Below are positions 1 to 5,714 of a stretch of DNA of 11,889 nt, piece by piece; within the stretch, counting starts at the first letter, position 1; every line of letters begins with the position of its first letter. The translations under genes and the position numbers were made by a program. The DNA comes from Yoonia sp. (GTDB lineage Bacteria > Pseudomonadota > Alphaproteobacteria > Rhodobacterales > Rhodobacteraceae): positions 1 through 11,889 of the forward strand of contig JAPKCP010000072.1 of NCBI GenBank assembly GCA_028822885.1. Reading direction: 5' to 3'. The notes under the pieces are model-generated. The model searched no databases. It was given only the letters and a program-made list of their open reading frames with translations, and was not told the DNA's origin.

Positions 1-713
1 GTCCGCGCGATTTCTGGCACAACACCAGACGTCGACAGCGTGATCCTACGGCGCGAGATTTGGATGCCATGTGGGTCCATGGCGATCTTCATCGCGTCAC
101 GGACGTTTTCGAAATTATACAGCGGTTCGCCCATACCCATCAAAACAATGTTGGACAATAGACGCGGGCCTTCATCGAGGCGCGAGCCGGGGGCAGGCCA
201 TTCATCAAGGTCATCACGTGCCACCATAACTTGACCAATGATTTCGCCAGCTGTGAGGTTGCGAACCAGCTTTTGAGTGCCCGTGTGGCAGAATGAACAG
301 GTGAGCGTGCAACCGACCTGTGACGACACACACAAGGTTCCGCGATCCTTTTCAGGAATATACACAACCTCAACTTCATGGCCGCCTGCGATGCGAACAA
401 GATATTTGCGGGTGCCATCTTCTGATTCTTGACGAGTGACAACTTCGGGGATGGCCACCACAAAGGTCTCGGCCAGCATCGTCCGATAGTCTTTGGACAG
501 GTTTGTCATTTCAGCGAAATCGCGCACACCCCAGTGATAAATCCACTGCCAAATCTGGCCAACACGCATCTTTGCTTGTTTCTCAGGCGTGCCAGCGGCA
601 ATCAAGGCGTCGCGCATTGCGTCGCGTGTCATGCCGACAAGGTTCGGCAATCCCGCAGTCACTTTGCGCGGGATCGTAAGCATATCCGGGGTAATAGGGG
701 CCTTAGCGGTCAT
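1..713 (-). CDS. rlmN: RlmN, dual-specificity 23S rRNA A2503 / tRNA A37 C2-methyltransferase (3' part beyond window)
   Basis: This is a radical-SAM methyltransferase that makes 2-methyladenosine at 23S rRNA A2503 and, in known members, at position 37 of some tRNAs. The window holds the first 237 residues; the family is about 380-400 aa, so the C-terminus runs off the left edge. The radical-SAM CxxxCxxC cluster is C135, C139 and C142 in GCTLTCSFCHTG. C128, seven residues before C135 in LCVSSQVGC, matches the methyl-carrying or catalytic Cys (C118 in E. coli). The partner Cys equivalent to C355 lies outside the window. The SAM-binding motif MGMGEPL is at 192-198, followed by RRITLSTSGVVP. The start at 713 is preceded by GGAG about 8 nt upstream. 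A hairpin with a T-rich tail lies just 5' of the gene, suggesting it is transcribed separately from the secreted protein upstream. The identity is very secure. Confidence 0.97.
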   Translation of the reverse strand, partial: MTAKAPITPDMLTIPRKVTAGLPNLVGMTRDAMRDALIAAGTPEKQAKMRVGQIWQWIYHWGVRDFAEMTNLSKDYRTMLAETFVVAIPEVVTRQESEDGTRKYLVRIAGGHEVEVVYIPEKDRGTLCVSSQVGCTLTCSFCHTGTQKLVRNLTAGEIIGQVMVARDDLDEWPAPGSRLDEGPRLLSNIVLMGMGEPLYNFENVRDAMKIAMDPHGIQISRRRITLSTSGVVPEIAR

Positions 714-742
714 AATAGAATCTCCAACTTTGGGCCTCATAT

Positions 743-778
743 AAACAACAAACGCCGGTTTCCAGTGAAAACCGACGT
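743..778 (-). terminator. Probable Rho-independent terminator after the IalB-family gene
   Basis: On the minus strand, arms at 778-769 and 761-752 pair as ACGTCGGTTT with AAACCGGCGT (one G·T wobble). The pairing can extend inward around an ACT loop. The stem is followed by TTGTTGTTTATA, a T-rich but interrupted tail. It lies about 74 nt past the stop codon at 852 and about 26 nt before the rlmN ribosome-binding site, so it would end ialB-type transcription and insulate rlmN. An attenuator in the rlmN leader is an alternative reading. Confidence 0.5.
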
Positions 779-800
779 CTTGCTGCTTTGGGTTACTCTC

Positions 801-849
801 AATTCCGGGAATTTGGGGTCTAACCCCATCTGATTTTTCTAGAAAAATC
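801..849 (-). repeat. Bipartite palindromic intergenic element, copy A
   Basis: Three inverted repeats sit end to end. Read on the minus strand, they are a perfect 18-bp palindrome GATTTTTCTAGAAAAATC (849-832), then a TGGGGT/ACCCCA stem with a 3-nt loop (828-814), then AATTCCCGGAATT (813-801). The element begins 2 bases after the IalB-family stop codon. The same order of an A/T-rich palindrome followed by a G-run/C-run hairpin recurs downstream of xthA at 3367-3414. There is no T-run after the GC hairpin, so it is not a textbook terminator, though it could still stabilise mRNA 3' ends or stop transcription. I recall similar intergenic elements being common in Rhodobacteraceae but cannot check this here. 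Confidence 0.65.
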
Positions 850-851
850 GT

Positions 852-1382
852 CTACCCGGCACAGCGTCGCGCTGCTTCTTCGACTGCAGCCGTAAATCCA
901 AGCAGCGAAAACGAATCTTTTGTGACGGTTCCACGCCCAGACCGGGCCGTAACCGCAGCACCAGATCCGCGCTTCATGGCAGCAACGATCGTTGCGTCAT
1001 CTTGCGGGGTGGCTGGCCACGCCCATTCACCTTCGGTGAACAATTCATACGTTGTACCACCGATATCTAATGATGCAGTAGACCCGCTCGCAAATGGATA
1101 GCCGCCGGTAAACGCAACCTGACCTTGGACGGATGCGCCGGGTCGGTAAAACACGAACAACAAAATGTCGCCGCGTCGGACCTCAACCACATTGCCATCA
1201 CGACTGTTTACGGTTTCTTTTGGGGCGGAAACGCCCCAGCATTCATTTGGATTATCCTCAACAAACACGCTCCAATCGGTGTTTGCAGCAACCCGGTTTG
1301 ACGATTCCTGCGCGCTGGCCATACTGGCTGCTGCTGCAACAACGGCCGTCGCCGTCAGGATCCGTGCAAAATTCATCATCAT
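852..1382 (-). CDS. Invasion-associated locus B (IalB) family secreted protein
   Basis: A predicted periplasmic protein of 176 aa. Residues 1-25 form a classical signal peptide: a short basic start (MMMNFAR), a hydrophobic Ala/Val-rich core, and an ASMASA-Q cleavage region. The mature part carries the IalB-family pattern: W37 in DWSVFVEDNPNECWGVSAPKE, an RRGDILLFVFYRPG strand block, GGYPF, and FTEGEWAWPAT. It ends in FSLLGFTAAVEEAARRC. The two mature cysteines, C48 and C174, could form a disulfide. IalB was named from Bartonella, where it is linked to erythrocyte entry, but homologues are widespread in free-living alphaproteobacteria and their role is unknown; the name does not imply pathogenicity here. 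An ATG further upstream (1430) is open, but the start at 1382 has GGAGG exactly 8 nt upstream and gives the signal peptide directly. Two further ATG codons follow in tandem (1379, 1376). Confidence 0.9.
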   Translation of the reverse strand: MMMNFARILTATAVVAAAASMASAQESSNRVAANTDWSVFVEDNPNECWGVSAPKETVNSRDGNVVEVRRGDILLFVFYRPGASVQGQVAFTGGYPFASGSTASLDIGGTTYELFTEGEWAWPATPQDDATIVAAMKRGSGAAVTARSGRGTVTKDSFSLLGFTAAVEEAARRCAG

Positions 1383-1390
1383 TATAACAG

Positions 1391-1395
1391 CCTCC
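1391..1395 (-). promoter_or_regulatory. Shine-Dalgarno site fixing the IalB-family start
   Basis: GGAGG on the minus strand lies 8 nt before the first of three tandem ATG codons. It rules out the longer reading from 1430, which would place an uncharacteristic 16 residues before the signal peptide. Confidence 0.75.
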
Positions 1396-1563
1396 AAGCT
1401 GTGATTGCCTCTGAATGCCCATCTGACCACCAGTACATCTTAAGCGCACCTTTTCGGCTAGCGGGTCTGGGTTCAACTCGATAGGCGTAGGGGTAGCAAA
1501 AAACTGCCCACTTGGGAAAGCCCTAAAGGCGAACCAGTTGGGCTTGTCGCAAAAGGGACGCAG

Positions 1564-2559
1564 ATGGGAACGCCGATCGATTTAGTTGAGGTATGGCGGG
1601 GTGACCTGTTGGAATGTGTGCATCAGGGCCATGCCGTTGTCTGCGATGAAGCAGGTCAAATCATTCATGCATGGGGCGACCCCGATGCTGTGATTTACCC
1701 GCGGTCTTCGTGTAAAATGGTGCAAGCCTTACCTTTGATTGAAAGTGGGGCGGCTGATGCCTACGGATTGACGCAAAAACAACTGGCTTTGTCATGTGCG
1801 TCGCACAACGGTGCTGCGATTCATGTTGATGCGGTGAATGCGTGGATTAAAGACATAGGGTTAGTAGAGGCGGATTTCCGCTGTGGTCCGCAAGAACCCG
1901 CAGATGTTGAGGTCCGTGAGGCGTTGATCCGCGCCCATGAAAAACCGTGCCGTATCCACAACAATTGCTCAGGCAAGCACACAGGCTTTTTGACGTTGAC
2001 CCAGCATTTGAAGGCTGGGCCGGACTATACGCAGATTGATCATCCGGTTCAGAAAGCCTGCAAAGCGGCATTCGAGGAAACAACCCAAGAAACATCCCCA
2101 ACTTACGGGATTGATGGCTGTTCGGCCCCTAACTTTGCCAGCACGTTGCACGGCCTTGCCCGCTCCATGGCGTTCTTTGCGACGGCCCATACGCGCAGCG
2201 ATACCCGCTCAAATGCGGCGGCACGTCTTGCAGCAGCGATGACGGCCTATCCGGAAATGGTCGCGGGTGAAACGCGGGCCTGCACCAATCTCATGCGGGC
2301 AATGGACGGTAAGGTCGCTGTGAAAACAGGTGCTGAGGGTGTGTTCATCGCGATCATCCCCGAAAAACGTCTGGGTGTGGCTGTGAAAATCACCGATGGG
2401 GCAACCCGCGCGAGCGAGGCGGCAATTGCTGCGATCCTTGTAAAGCTTGGTGCGCTAAATGGTGATCATCCAACAGCCAAGGCCTTGATGACCCCTGATA
2501 TCTGCAATTGGAACGGCCTCGTCACAGGCCGCATTCGCCCAACATCTGCACTAACTTAA
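1564..2559 (+). CDS. Type-II (Rhizobium etli-like, PF06089) L-asparaginase
   Basis: A 331-aa member of the asparaginase II family typified by Rhizobium etli ReAII, unrelated to the E. coli AnsA/AnsB fold and resembling serine beta-lactamases. It should hydrolyse L-asparagine to aspartate and ammonia in the cytoplasm; there is no signal peptide. Key residues fall where the ReAII numbering predicts: S48-x-x-K51 in YPRSSCKMVQALPLIE, S80 in LSCASHNG, and C135 with K138 in NNCSGKHTGFL. A second Cys follows in YGIDGCSAPNF (C186), and a downstream Lys (K254) lies in VAVKTGAEGVF. The two Cys and nearby Lys form the zinc site in ReAII. AGGGA lies 5 nt before the ATG. The stop is 11 nt before the xthA start, so the pair is probably one transcript although the functions are unrelated. 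Family assignment is secure; substrate is inferred. Confidence 0.9.
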   Translation: MGTPIDLVEVWRGDLLECVHQGHAVVCDEAGQIIHAWGDPDAVIYPRSSCKMVQALPLIESGAADAYGLTQKQLALSCASHNGAAIHVDAVNAWIKDIGLVEADFRCGPQEPADVEVREALIRAHEKPCRIHNNCSGKHTGFLTLTQHLKAGPDYTQIDHPVQKACKAAFEETTQETSPTYGIDGCSAPNFASTLHGLARSMAFFATAHTRSDTRSNAAARLAAAMTAYPEMVAGETRACTNLMRAMDGKVAVKTGAEGVFIAIIPEKRLGVAVKITDGATRASEAAIAAILVKLGALNGDHPTAKALMTPDICNWNGLVTGRIRPTSALT

Positions 2560-2570
2560 GGACCGTAAAT

Positions 2571-3359
2571 ATGTCGTTCACCCTTGCCACTTGGAACATC
2601 AACTCTGTCCGTCTGCGCGAAGAGATCGTCTTGCGCCTGATGCGTGAAGAGGCCCCTGATGTGCTGTGCCTACAAGAATGCAAAAGCCCGGTCGACAAAA
2701 TCCCGATGGAGGGGTTTCAGGCCCTTGGCTATACCCACATGGTTGCGCGTGGGCAGAAGGGCTATAATGGCGTCGCGATCTTTTCCAAAATTCCAATGGA
2801 GGAAACTGCCGCATACGATTACGCCGATCTTGGCCATGCGCGCCACATTGCAGGCAAGCTTGCGAACGGTGTGACAATCCATAATTTTTATGTGCCTGCA
2901 GGTGGGGATAAGCCTGATCAGGAGATCAACGAGAAATTCGGCCAAAAACTGGATTATTTGCGTGATATGCAGGCCGGTTTTGAAGTGGACAAGCCCGTAC
3001 GGGCGATTTTGGTTGGTGATTTAAACATTGCCCCGCTTGAAAATGATGTTTGGGATCATAAGAAATTGCTCAAGGTCGTCAGTCACACGCCAGTTGAAGT
3101 TGCGGCACTTGCCGCCGTGCAGGCGGCTGGCGATTGGGTCGACGTGACACGGGCAGATGTCCCTGAGGGTAAACTATATAGTTGGTGGTCTTACCGGTCG
3201 CCTGATTGGGAAACCGCTGACAAAGGCCGTCGTTTAGATCACGTTTGGGCAACACCTGATATTGCCGGATCGGCGTCAGGTAGCCGGGTTGTGCGTGATG
3301 TGCGTGGCTGGGAAAAGCCAAGCGATCACGCGCCGGTGTTCGCGACGTTTGATGTCTAG
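2571..3359 (+). CDS. xthA: Exodeoxyribonuclease III (AP endonuclease, EEP family)
   Basis: A base-excision repair enzyme of 262 aa that cuts DNA at abasic sites and trims 3' ends, with Mg2+ at the active site. All the exonuclease III motifs are present: N9 in ATWNINSVR, E36 in LCLQECK, GYNGVAIFSK at 64-73, Y107 in FYVPAGGD, and D150/N152 in LVGDLNIAP. The C-terminal motifs are YSWWSYR at 203-209, D223 in RLDHVWATPD, and D252/H253 in SDHAPVFATFDV. These match the catalytic residues of E. coli XthA one for one, and the length is normal for the family (about 260-270). The open frame extends upstream to 2508 inside the asparaginase gene. The ATG at 2571 has AAGGA 8 nt before it and starts the conserved domain directly, so it is the start chosen. 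The repeat element (copy B) begins 7 bases after the stop. Confidence 0.96.
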   Translation: MSFTLATWNINSVRLREEIVLRLMREEAPDVLCLQECKSPVDKIPMEGFQALGYTHMVARGQKGYNGVAIFSKIPMEETAAYDYADLGHARHIAGKLANGVTIHNFYVPAGGDKPDQEINEKFGQKLDYLRDMQAGFEVDKPVRAILVGDLNIAPLENDVWDHKKLLKVVSHTPVEVAALAAVQAAGDWVDVTRADVPEGKLYSWWSYRSPDWETADKGRRLDHVWATPDIAGSASGSRVVRDVRGWEKPSDHAPVFATFDV

Positions 3360-3366
3360 CGGCGTT

Positions 3367-3414
3367 CGAATTTTCGCGAAAATTCGTATGGGGGCCAGCC
3401 CCCAAGCCCCCGGG
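3367..3414 (+). repeat. Bipartite palindromic intergenic element, copy B
   Basis: A perfect 20-bp palindrome CGAATTTTCGCGAAAATTCG (3367-3386) is followed after two bases by a TGGGGGC/GCCCCCA hairpin (3389-3404) and then GCCCCCGGG (3406-3414). It starts 7 bases after the xthA stop codon. Ungapped alignment of bases 3368-3393 with copy A (849-824, minus) gives 20 identities in 26. Four of the six differences are two paired changes within the palindrome, so self-complementarity is preserved. No T-run follows, so terminator function is uncertain. Confidence 0.7.
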
Positions 3415-3480
3415 ATATAAAATGAACCAAAGAAATAAGGTGCGGTTGCAATGGGTGGTCTATATTCCCAAACTTGCCTC

Positions 3481-3510
3481 TTGGCCTTTTCCATCAAGCG
3501 CACATATACA
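3481..3510 (+). promoter_or_regulatory. Possible promoter of the cnoX-like operon
   Basis: TTGGCC (3481-3486) and TATACA (3505-3510) are separated by 18 nt and lie upstream of the ribosome-binding site at 3527. Another TTGCCT at 3474 is too far from the -10. The match is modest and rests on spacing and position only. Confidence 0.3.
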
Positions 3511-3536
3511 CTGCAACTGATCCATAGGAGAGCCCC

Positions 3537-4448
3537 ATGCTAGAGCTTGGCACGACCCCACCCGCCCCCGCAGCCGATATGATCGTTGATGGGACTGACG
3601 CTACATTTGTGCAAGACGTCGTCGAAGCGTCCCAATCTATCCCGGTCATCGTCGATTTTTGGGCACCATGGTGTGGCCCCTGCAAAACGCTTGGCCCCGC
3701 TATTGAGGCTGCCGTGACGGCGGCAGGTGGCCGTGTGAAATTGGTTAAGATTGATGTTGATGCGAACCCTGGTTATGCCGGGCAGCTGCGCGTGCAGTCT
3801 ATCCCGTCAGTATTTACCTTCCACGAAGGGCAGCCGGTTGATGGCTTTCAAGGTGCCTTGGCGCCTTCCGACATTCAGGCATTCGTTGAAAAAGCAGCGT
3901 CGCTTGGTGGTGAGCCTGACAATGGATTGGACGACGCGATTGAGGCTGCTGAACAGATGCTAACTGACGGTGAGGCTACTGACGCGGCTGAAACGTTTGC
4001 AGCGATCCTGCAGGAAGATGGCAATCACGTTGGTGCCTATTCGGGTCTCATCCGGTCGCATCTTGCTTTGGGCGATATTGATCAGGCTGAAGCGATCTTG
4101 AACGGTGCGCCTGCAGAAATCACGAGTGATTCGCTGTTGGAAGCGGCTCATGCTCAAATCGCATTGGCGCGTGAGGCTGAAAACGCGGGTCCGGTTGCAG
4201 ACCTATTAGCTGCAGTCGAAGCAAACGCAGACGATCACCAAGCGCGGTTTGATTTGGCTGTTGCCCAGCACGCAAATGGTGATCCAGAGGCCGCAGTGAC
4301 CACGCTGCTTGACCTTTTCCGCCGTGATCGTGAATGGCATGATGGGGCTGCGCGCGCCCAGCTTTTCAAGATTTTTGATGCTTTGCAGCCAAATGACCCG
4401 ATTGTACTGAACGGTCGTCGAAAATTATCATCTTTGATATTTGCCTGA
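3537..4448 (+). CDS. cnoX: CnoX/YbbN-type thioredoxin-TPR protein (chaperedoxin)
   Basis: A 303-aa cytoplasmic protein with an N-terminal thioredoxin fold (about 16-120) and C-terminal TPR-like helices (about 130-303). The active site is WCGPC (W45-C49) in DFWAPWCGPCK, and the cis-proline is P90 in VQSIPSVFTF. The C-terminus matches the TPR_20 pattern, with HQARFDLAVAQHANGDPEAA and FRRDREWHDGAARAQLFKIFDAL. CnoX proteins hold unfolding proteins and hand them to GroEL and DnaK. The E. coli protein has SQHC and lacks redox activity, while the Caulobacter protein keeps WCGPC and is redox-active; this protein belongs with the latter. GGAG lies 6 nt before the ATG. It heads a run of three closely packed genes, with 6 nt to the next. 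The family is secure; chaperone function is by homology. Confidence 0.93.
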   Translation: MLELGTTPPAPAADMIVDGTDATFVQDVVEASQSIPVIVDFWAPWCGPCKTLGPAIEAAVTAAGGRVKLVKIDVDANPGYAGQLRVQSIPSVFTFHEGQPVDGFQGALAPSDIQAFVEKAASLGGEPDNGLDDAIEAAEQMLTDGEATDAAETFAAILQEDGNHVGAYSGLIRSHLALGDIDQAEAILNGAPAEITSDSLLEAAHAQIALAREAENAGPVADLLAAVEANADDHQARFDLAVAQHANGDPEAAVTTLLDLFRRDREWHDGAARAQLFKIFDALQPNDPIVLNGRRKLSSLIFA

Positions 4449-4454
4449 ACCGGG

Positions 4455-5114
4455 ATGCGGCCTATCTTCACTGTTATGAACAAACACGATTTGCCCGACA
4501 TCATCCCGGTTTTCCCTTTGCCAGGCGCGCTATTGTTGCCCCGGTCACGGCTGCCGTTACATCTTTTTGAACCACGTTATCTGGCTATGATGGATGACGT
4601 TCTTAAAACGGACAACCGTTTGATCGGGATGGTGCAATCGTATGATGCCCCCGGTCACGCGGGGCGTTTGCACCGGATAGGGTGTGCTGGTCGTCTGACA
4701 GCGTTCTCTGAAACTGAAGATGGGCGCTACATGTTAACGCTATCGGGTATGTCCCGTTTCAGAATTACCGAGGAGGTTGAAGGCTTTAGCCCTTATCGGC
4801 GCTGTCACATCAGCTGGGATGGCTTTGGTCGCGATCTTGGCCCAACAGAAACTGATGAGAATTTCGATCGCGAAGCATTCTTAAACACATTGGGTCGCTT
4901 TTTTGATGATCAGGGCCTTAACACTGACTGGGAATCGTTGGCTGAAGCTGAGGATGAATTACTGATTAACTCACTGTCGATGCTATGTCCGTTTGGGCCT
5001 GAAGATAGGCAAGCGTTGCTTGAGGCACCGTCCTTAACGACAAGGCGCGAGACTCTGGTCACATTGATTGAGTTCGCCCTGCGTAGCGGATCAGCAGAGG
5101 AAATGATGCAATGA
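4455..5114 (+). CDS. Stand-alone LON substrate-binding (N-terminal) domain protein
   Basis: A 219-aa protein made only of the Lon protease N-terminal domain (PF02190), with no AAA+ ATPase or Ser-Lys protease part. The hallmark is at the start: IPVFPLPGALLLPRSRLPLHLFEPRYLAMMDDVL (about 16-49), then RLIGMVQ, GCAGRLTAF and GRYMLTLSGMSRFRI. The C-terminal half is helical and ends in LIEFALRSGSAEEMMQ. Such single-domain homologues are common in alphaproteobacteria but their function is unknown; substrate recognition or an adaptor role is a guess. The start is ambiguous. ATG at 4455 follows the upstream gene by 6 nt with only GGG adjacent. ATG at 4476 would give a start (MNKHDLPD) that better resembles homologues as I remember them, but it also lacks a clear ribosome-binding site. 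Translational coupling to the upstream gene could compensate. The stop codon overlaps the next start (ATGA). Confidence 0.88.
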   Translation: MRPIFTVMNKHDLPDIIPVFPLPGALLLPRSRLPLHLFEPRYLAMMDDVLKTDNRLIGMVQSYDAPGHAGRLHRIGCAGRLTAFSETEDGRYMLTLSGMSRFRITEEVEGFSPYRRCHISWDGFGRDLGPTETDENFDREAFLNTLGRFFDDQGLNTDWESLAEAEDELLINSLSMLCPFGPEDRQALLEAPSLTTRRETLVTLIEFALRSGSAEEMMQ

Positions 5115-5290
5115 ATACTGCGACGTTTGATCCTAAGATGCTTGAGGCGTTGGTTTGCCCTGAGACCCGCGGCATCTTGAAGTACAATGCAGAAAAGCAG
5201 GAACTTGTTTCTGAGAATGCAGGTCTTGCATTTCCGATCCGTGGTGGAATTCCTGTCATGCTTGTGGATGAAGCCCGCGTTCTGGGCTGA
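5111..5290 (+). CDS. Trm112/UPF0434 (YcaR-like) small protein
   Basis: A 59-aa protein, MNTATFDPKMLEALVCPETRG... ending in AFPIRGGIPVMLVDEARVLG. The layout LLxxLxCP-(15-20 residues)-ELxSxxAxLAFPIRxGIPVMLxDEAR is that of the UPF0434/Trm112p-like family. Eukaryotic and archaeal Trm112 proteins activate tRNA, rRNA and release-factor methyltransferases; the role of the bacterial members is largely unknown. Only one cysteine remains (C16, in VCPET), whereas E. coli YcaR has CPVC plus another Cys, so a zinc site is unlikely. The start codon overlaps the upstream stop as ATGA, and GAGGA lies about 9 nt before it. This shows it is the third gene of the operon with the cnoX-like and LON-domain genes. 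Confidence 0.88.
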   Translation: MNTATFDPKMLEALVCPETRGILKYNAEKQELVSENAGLAFPIRGGIPVMLVDEARVLG

Positions 5291-5347
5291 TTTCGCAGCG
5301 TTTACCATTTATTCTCATTTTTAGCGTTTCATCTGCATGAGTTGCAG

Positions 5348-5352
5348 AAGGA
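5348..5352 (+). promoter_or_regulatory. Shine-Dalgarno site fixing the start at 5360
   Basis: AAGGA lies 7 nt before ATG 5360. The upstream in-frame start codon at 5342 would be inside this site's leader, so the shorter protein is preferred. A small hairpin, CTGCA (5333-5337) with TGCAG (5343-5347), sits directly against the site. Confidence 0.6.
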
Positions 5353-5359
5353 ACGCATA

Positions 5360-5683
5360 ATGAGAAACATTCATCCGGCTGACGAACTAGCCATGATCCG
5401 CACAGATTTACGCAGATTGCGAGACCGCGAAGATTTCTTAAGCAAGGGTTTTTTGTCTCTGCGCCTGCCAACGCGCGGTGATGAGGCCGTCGCAACCGTC
5501 AAAATCTTGAAAGAGCGTCGGTTTCGTCAGAATAAACTACCACAACACATGCTTGACGATCCGGAGCTTTGGGAAACCAAGGTGACCCGTCATGTCCTTG
5601 TCAATCAAATGAAAACCCTATCAGGTCGGATGCCTACCGTTTTGGCGCATGATATGCATGAAGACGTTCTTGAGCGGTTCTAA
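5360..5683 (+). CDS. Conserved-looking protein of unknown function, 107 aa
   Basis: I do not recognise a named family with certainty. The protein starts MRNIHPADELAMIRTDLRRLRDREDFL, a charged amphipathic helix with a coiled-coil-like spacing of leucines and arginines (about 7-33). A middle part (TRGDEAVATVKILKERRFRQNKLPQHMLDDPELWETKVTRHVLV) contains a LPxxxLDDPxxW motif. The C-terminus is mixed polar. I recall small roseobacter proteins with the same pattern (ADELxxIRxxIRRLxxRE, then RxRxxLPxxILxDPxxW). Some of these lie near prophage or gene-transfer-agent genes, but I cannot verify that here. There is no signal peptide, membrane span or cysteine. The start at 5360 has AAGGA 7 nt upstream. 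The gene is separated from the upstream operon by 69 nt and converges on the monooxygenase gene. Codon use resembles its neighbours. Confidence 0.75.
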   Translation: MRNIHPADELAMIRTDLRRLRDREDFLSKGFLSLRLPTRGDEAVATVKILKERRFRQNKLPQHMLDDPELWETKVTRHVLVNQMKTLSGRMPTVLAHDMHEDVLERF

Positions 5684-5691
5684 ATGCTGCA

Positions 5692-5709
5692 AAAAAGCGA
5701 AAACCCGCT
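5692..5709 (-). terminator. Weak candidate terminator of the monooxygenase gene
   Basis: On the minus strand, AGCG (5709-5706) pairs with CGCT (5700-5697) around a 5-nt loop and is followed by TTTTT (to 5692). It lies in the 31-nt gap between two convergent genes, where a terminator is expected. The stem is only 4-5 bp, so the call is tentative. Confidence 0.4.
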
Positions 5710-5714
5710 CCGTT

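Noticed and set aside
429..833. A 134-codon plus-strand frame opposite rlmN.
   Set aside because: It is antisense to the well-supported radical-SAM coding sequence and crosses the terminator hairpin and part of the repeat; no protein family is recognisable.
1461..1500. A GGGTTCAACTCG string resembling a tRNA T-loop.
   Set aside because: The flanking bases do not pair to form a T-stem, and no anticodon arm or acceptor stem can be found around it.
1490..1545. Several short complementary segments upstream of the asparaginase gene (GGGTAG with CTGCCC; GGG with CCC).
   Set aside because: The stems are short, compete with each other and have no T-run, so no specific riboswitch or attenuator can be supported.
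3422..3520. A 32-codon open frame starting ATGAACCAAAG between xthA and the cnoX-like gene.
   Set aside because: It overlaps the probable promoter and has only a weak GGGA upstream; its codon use and composition show nothing protein-like.
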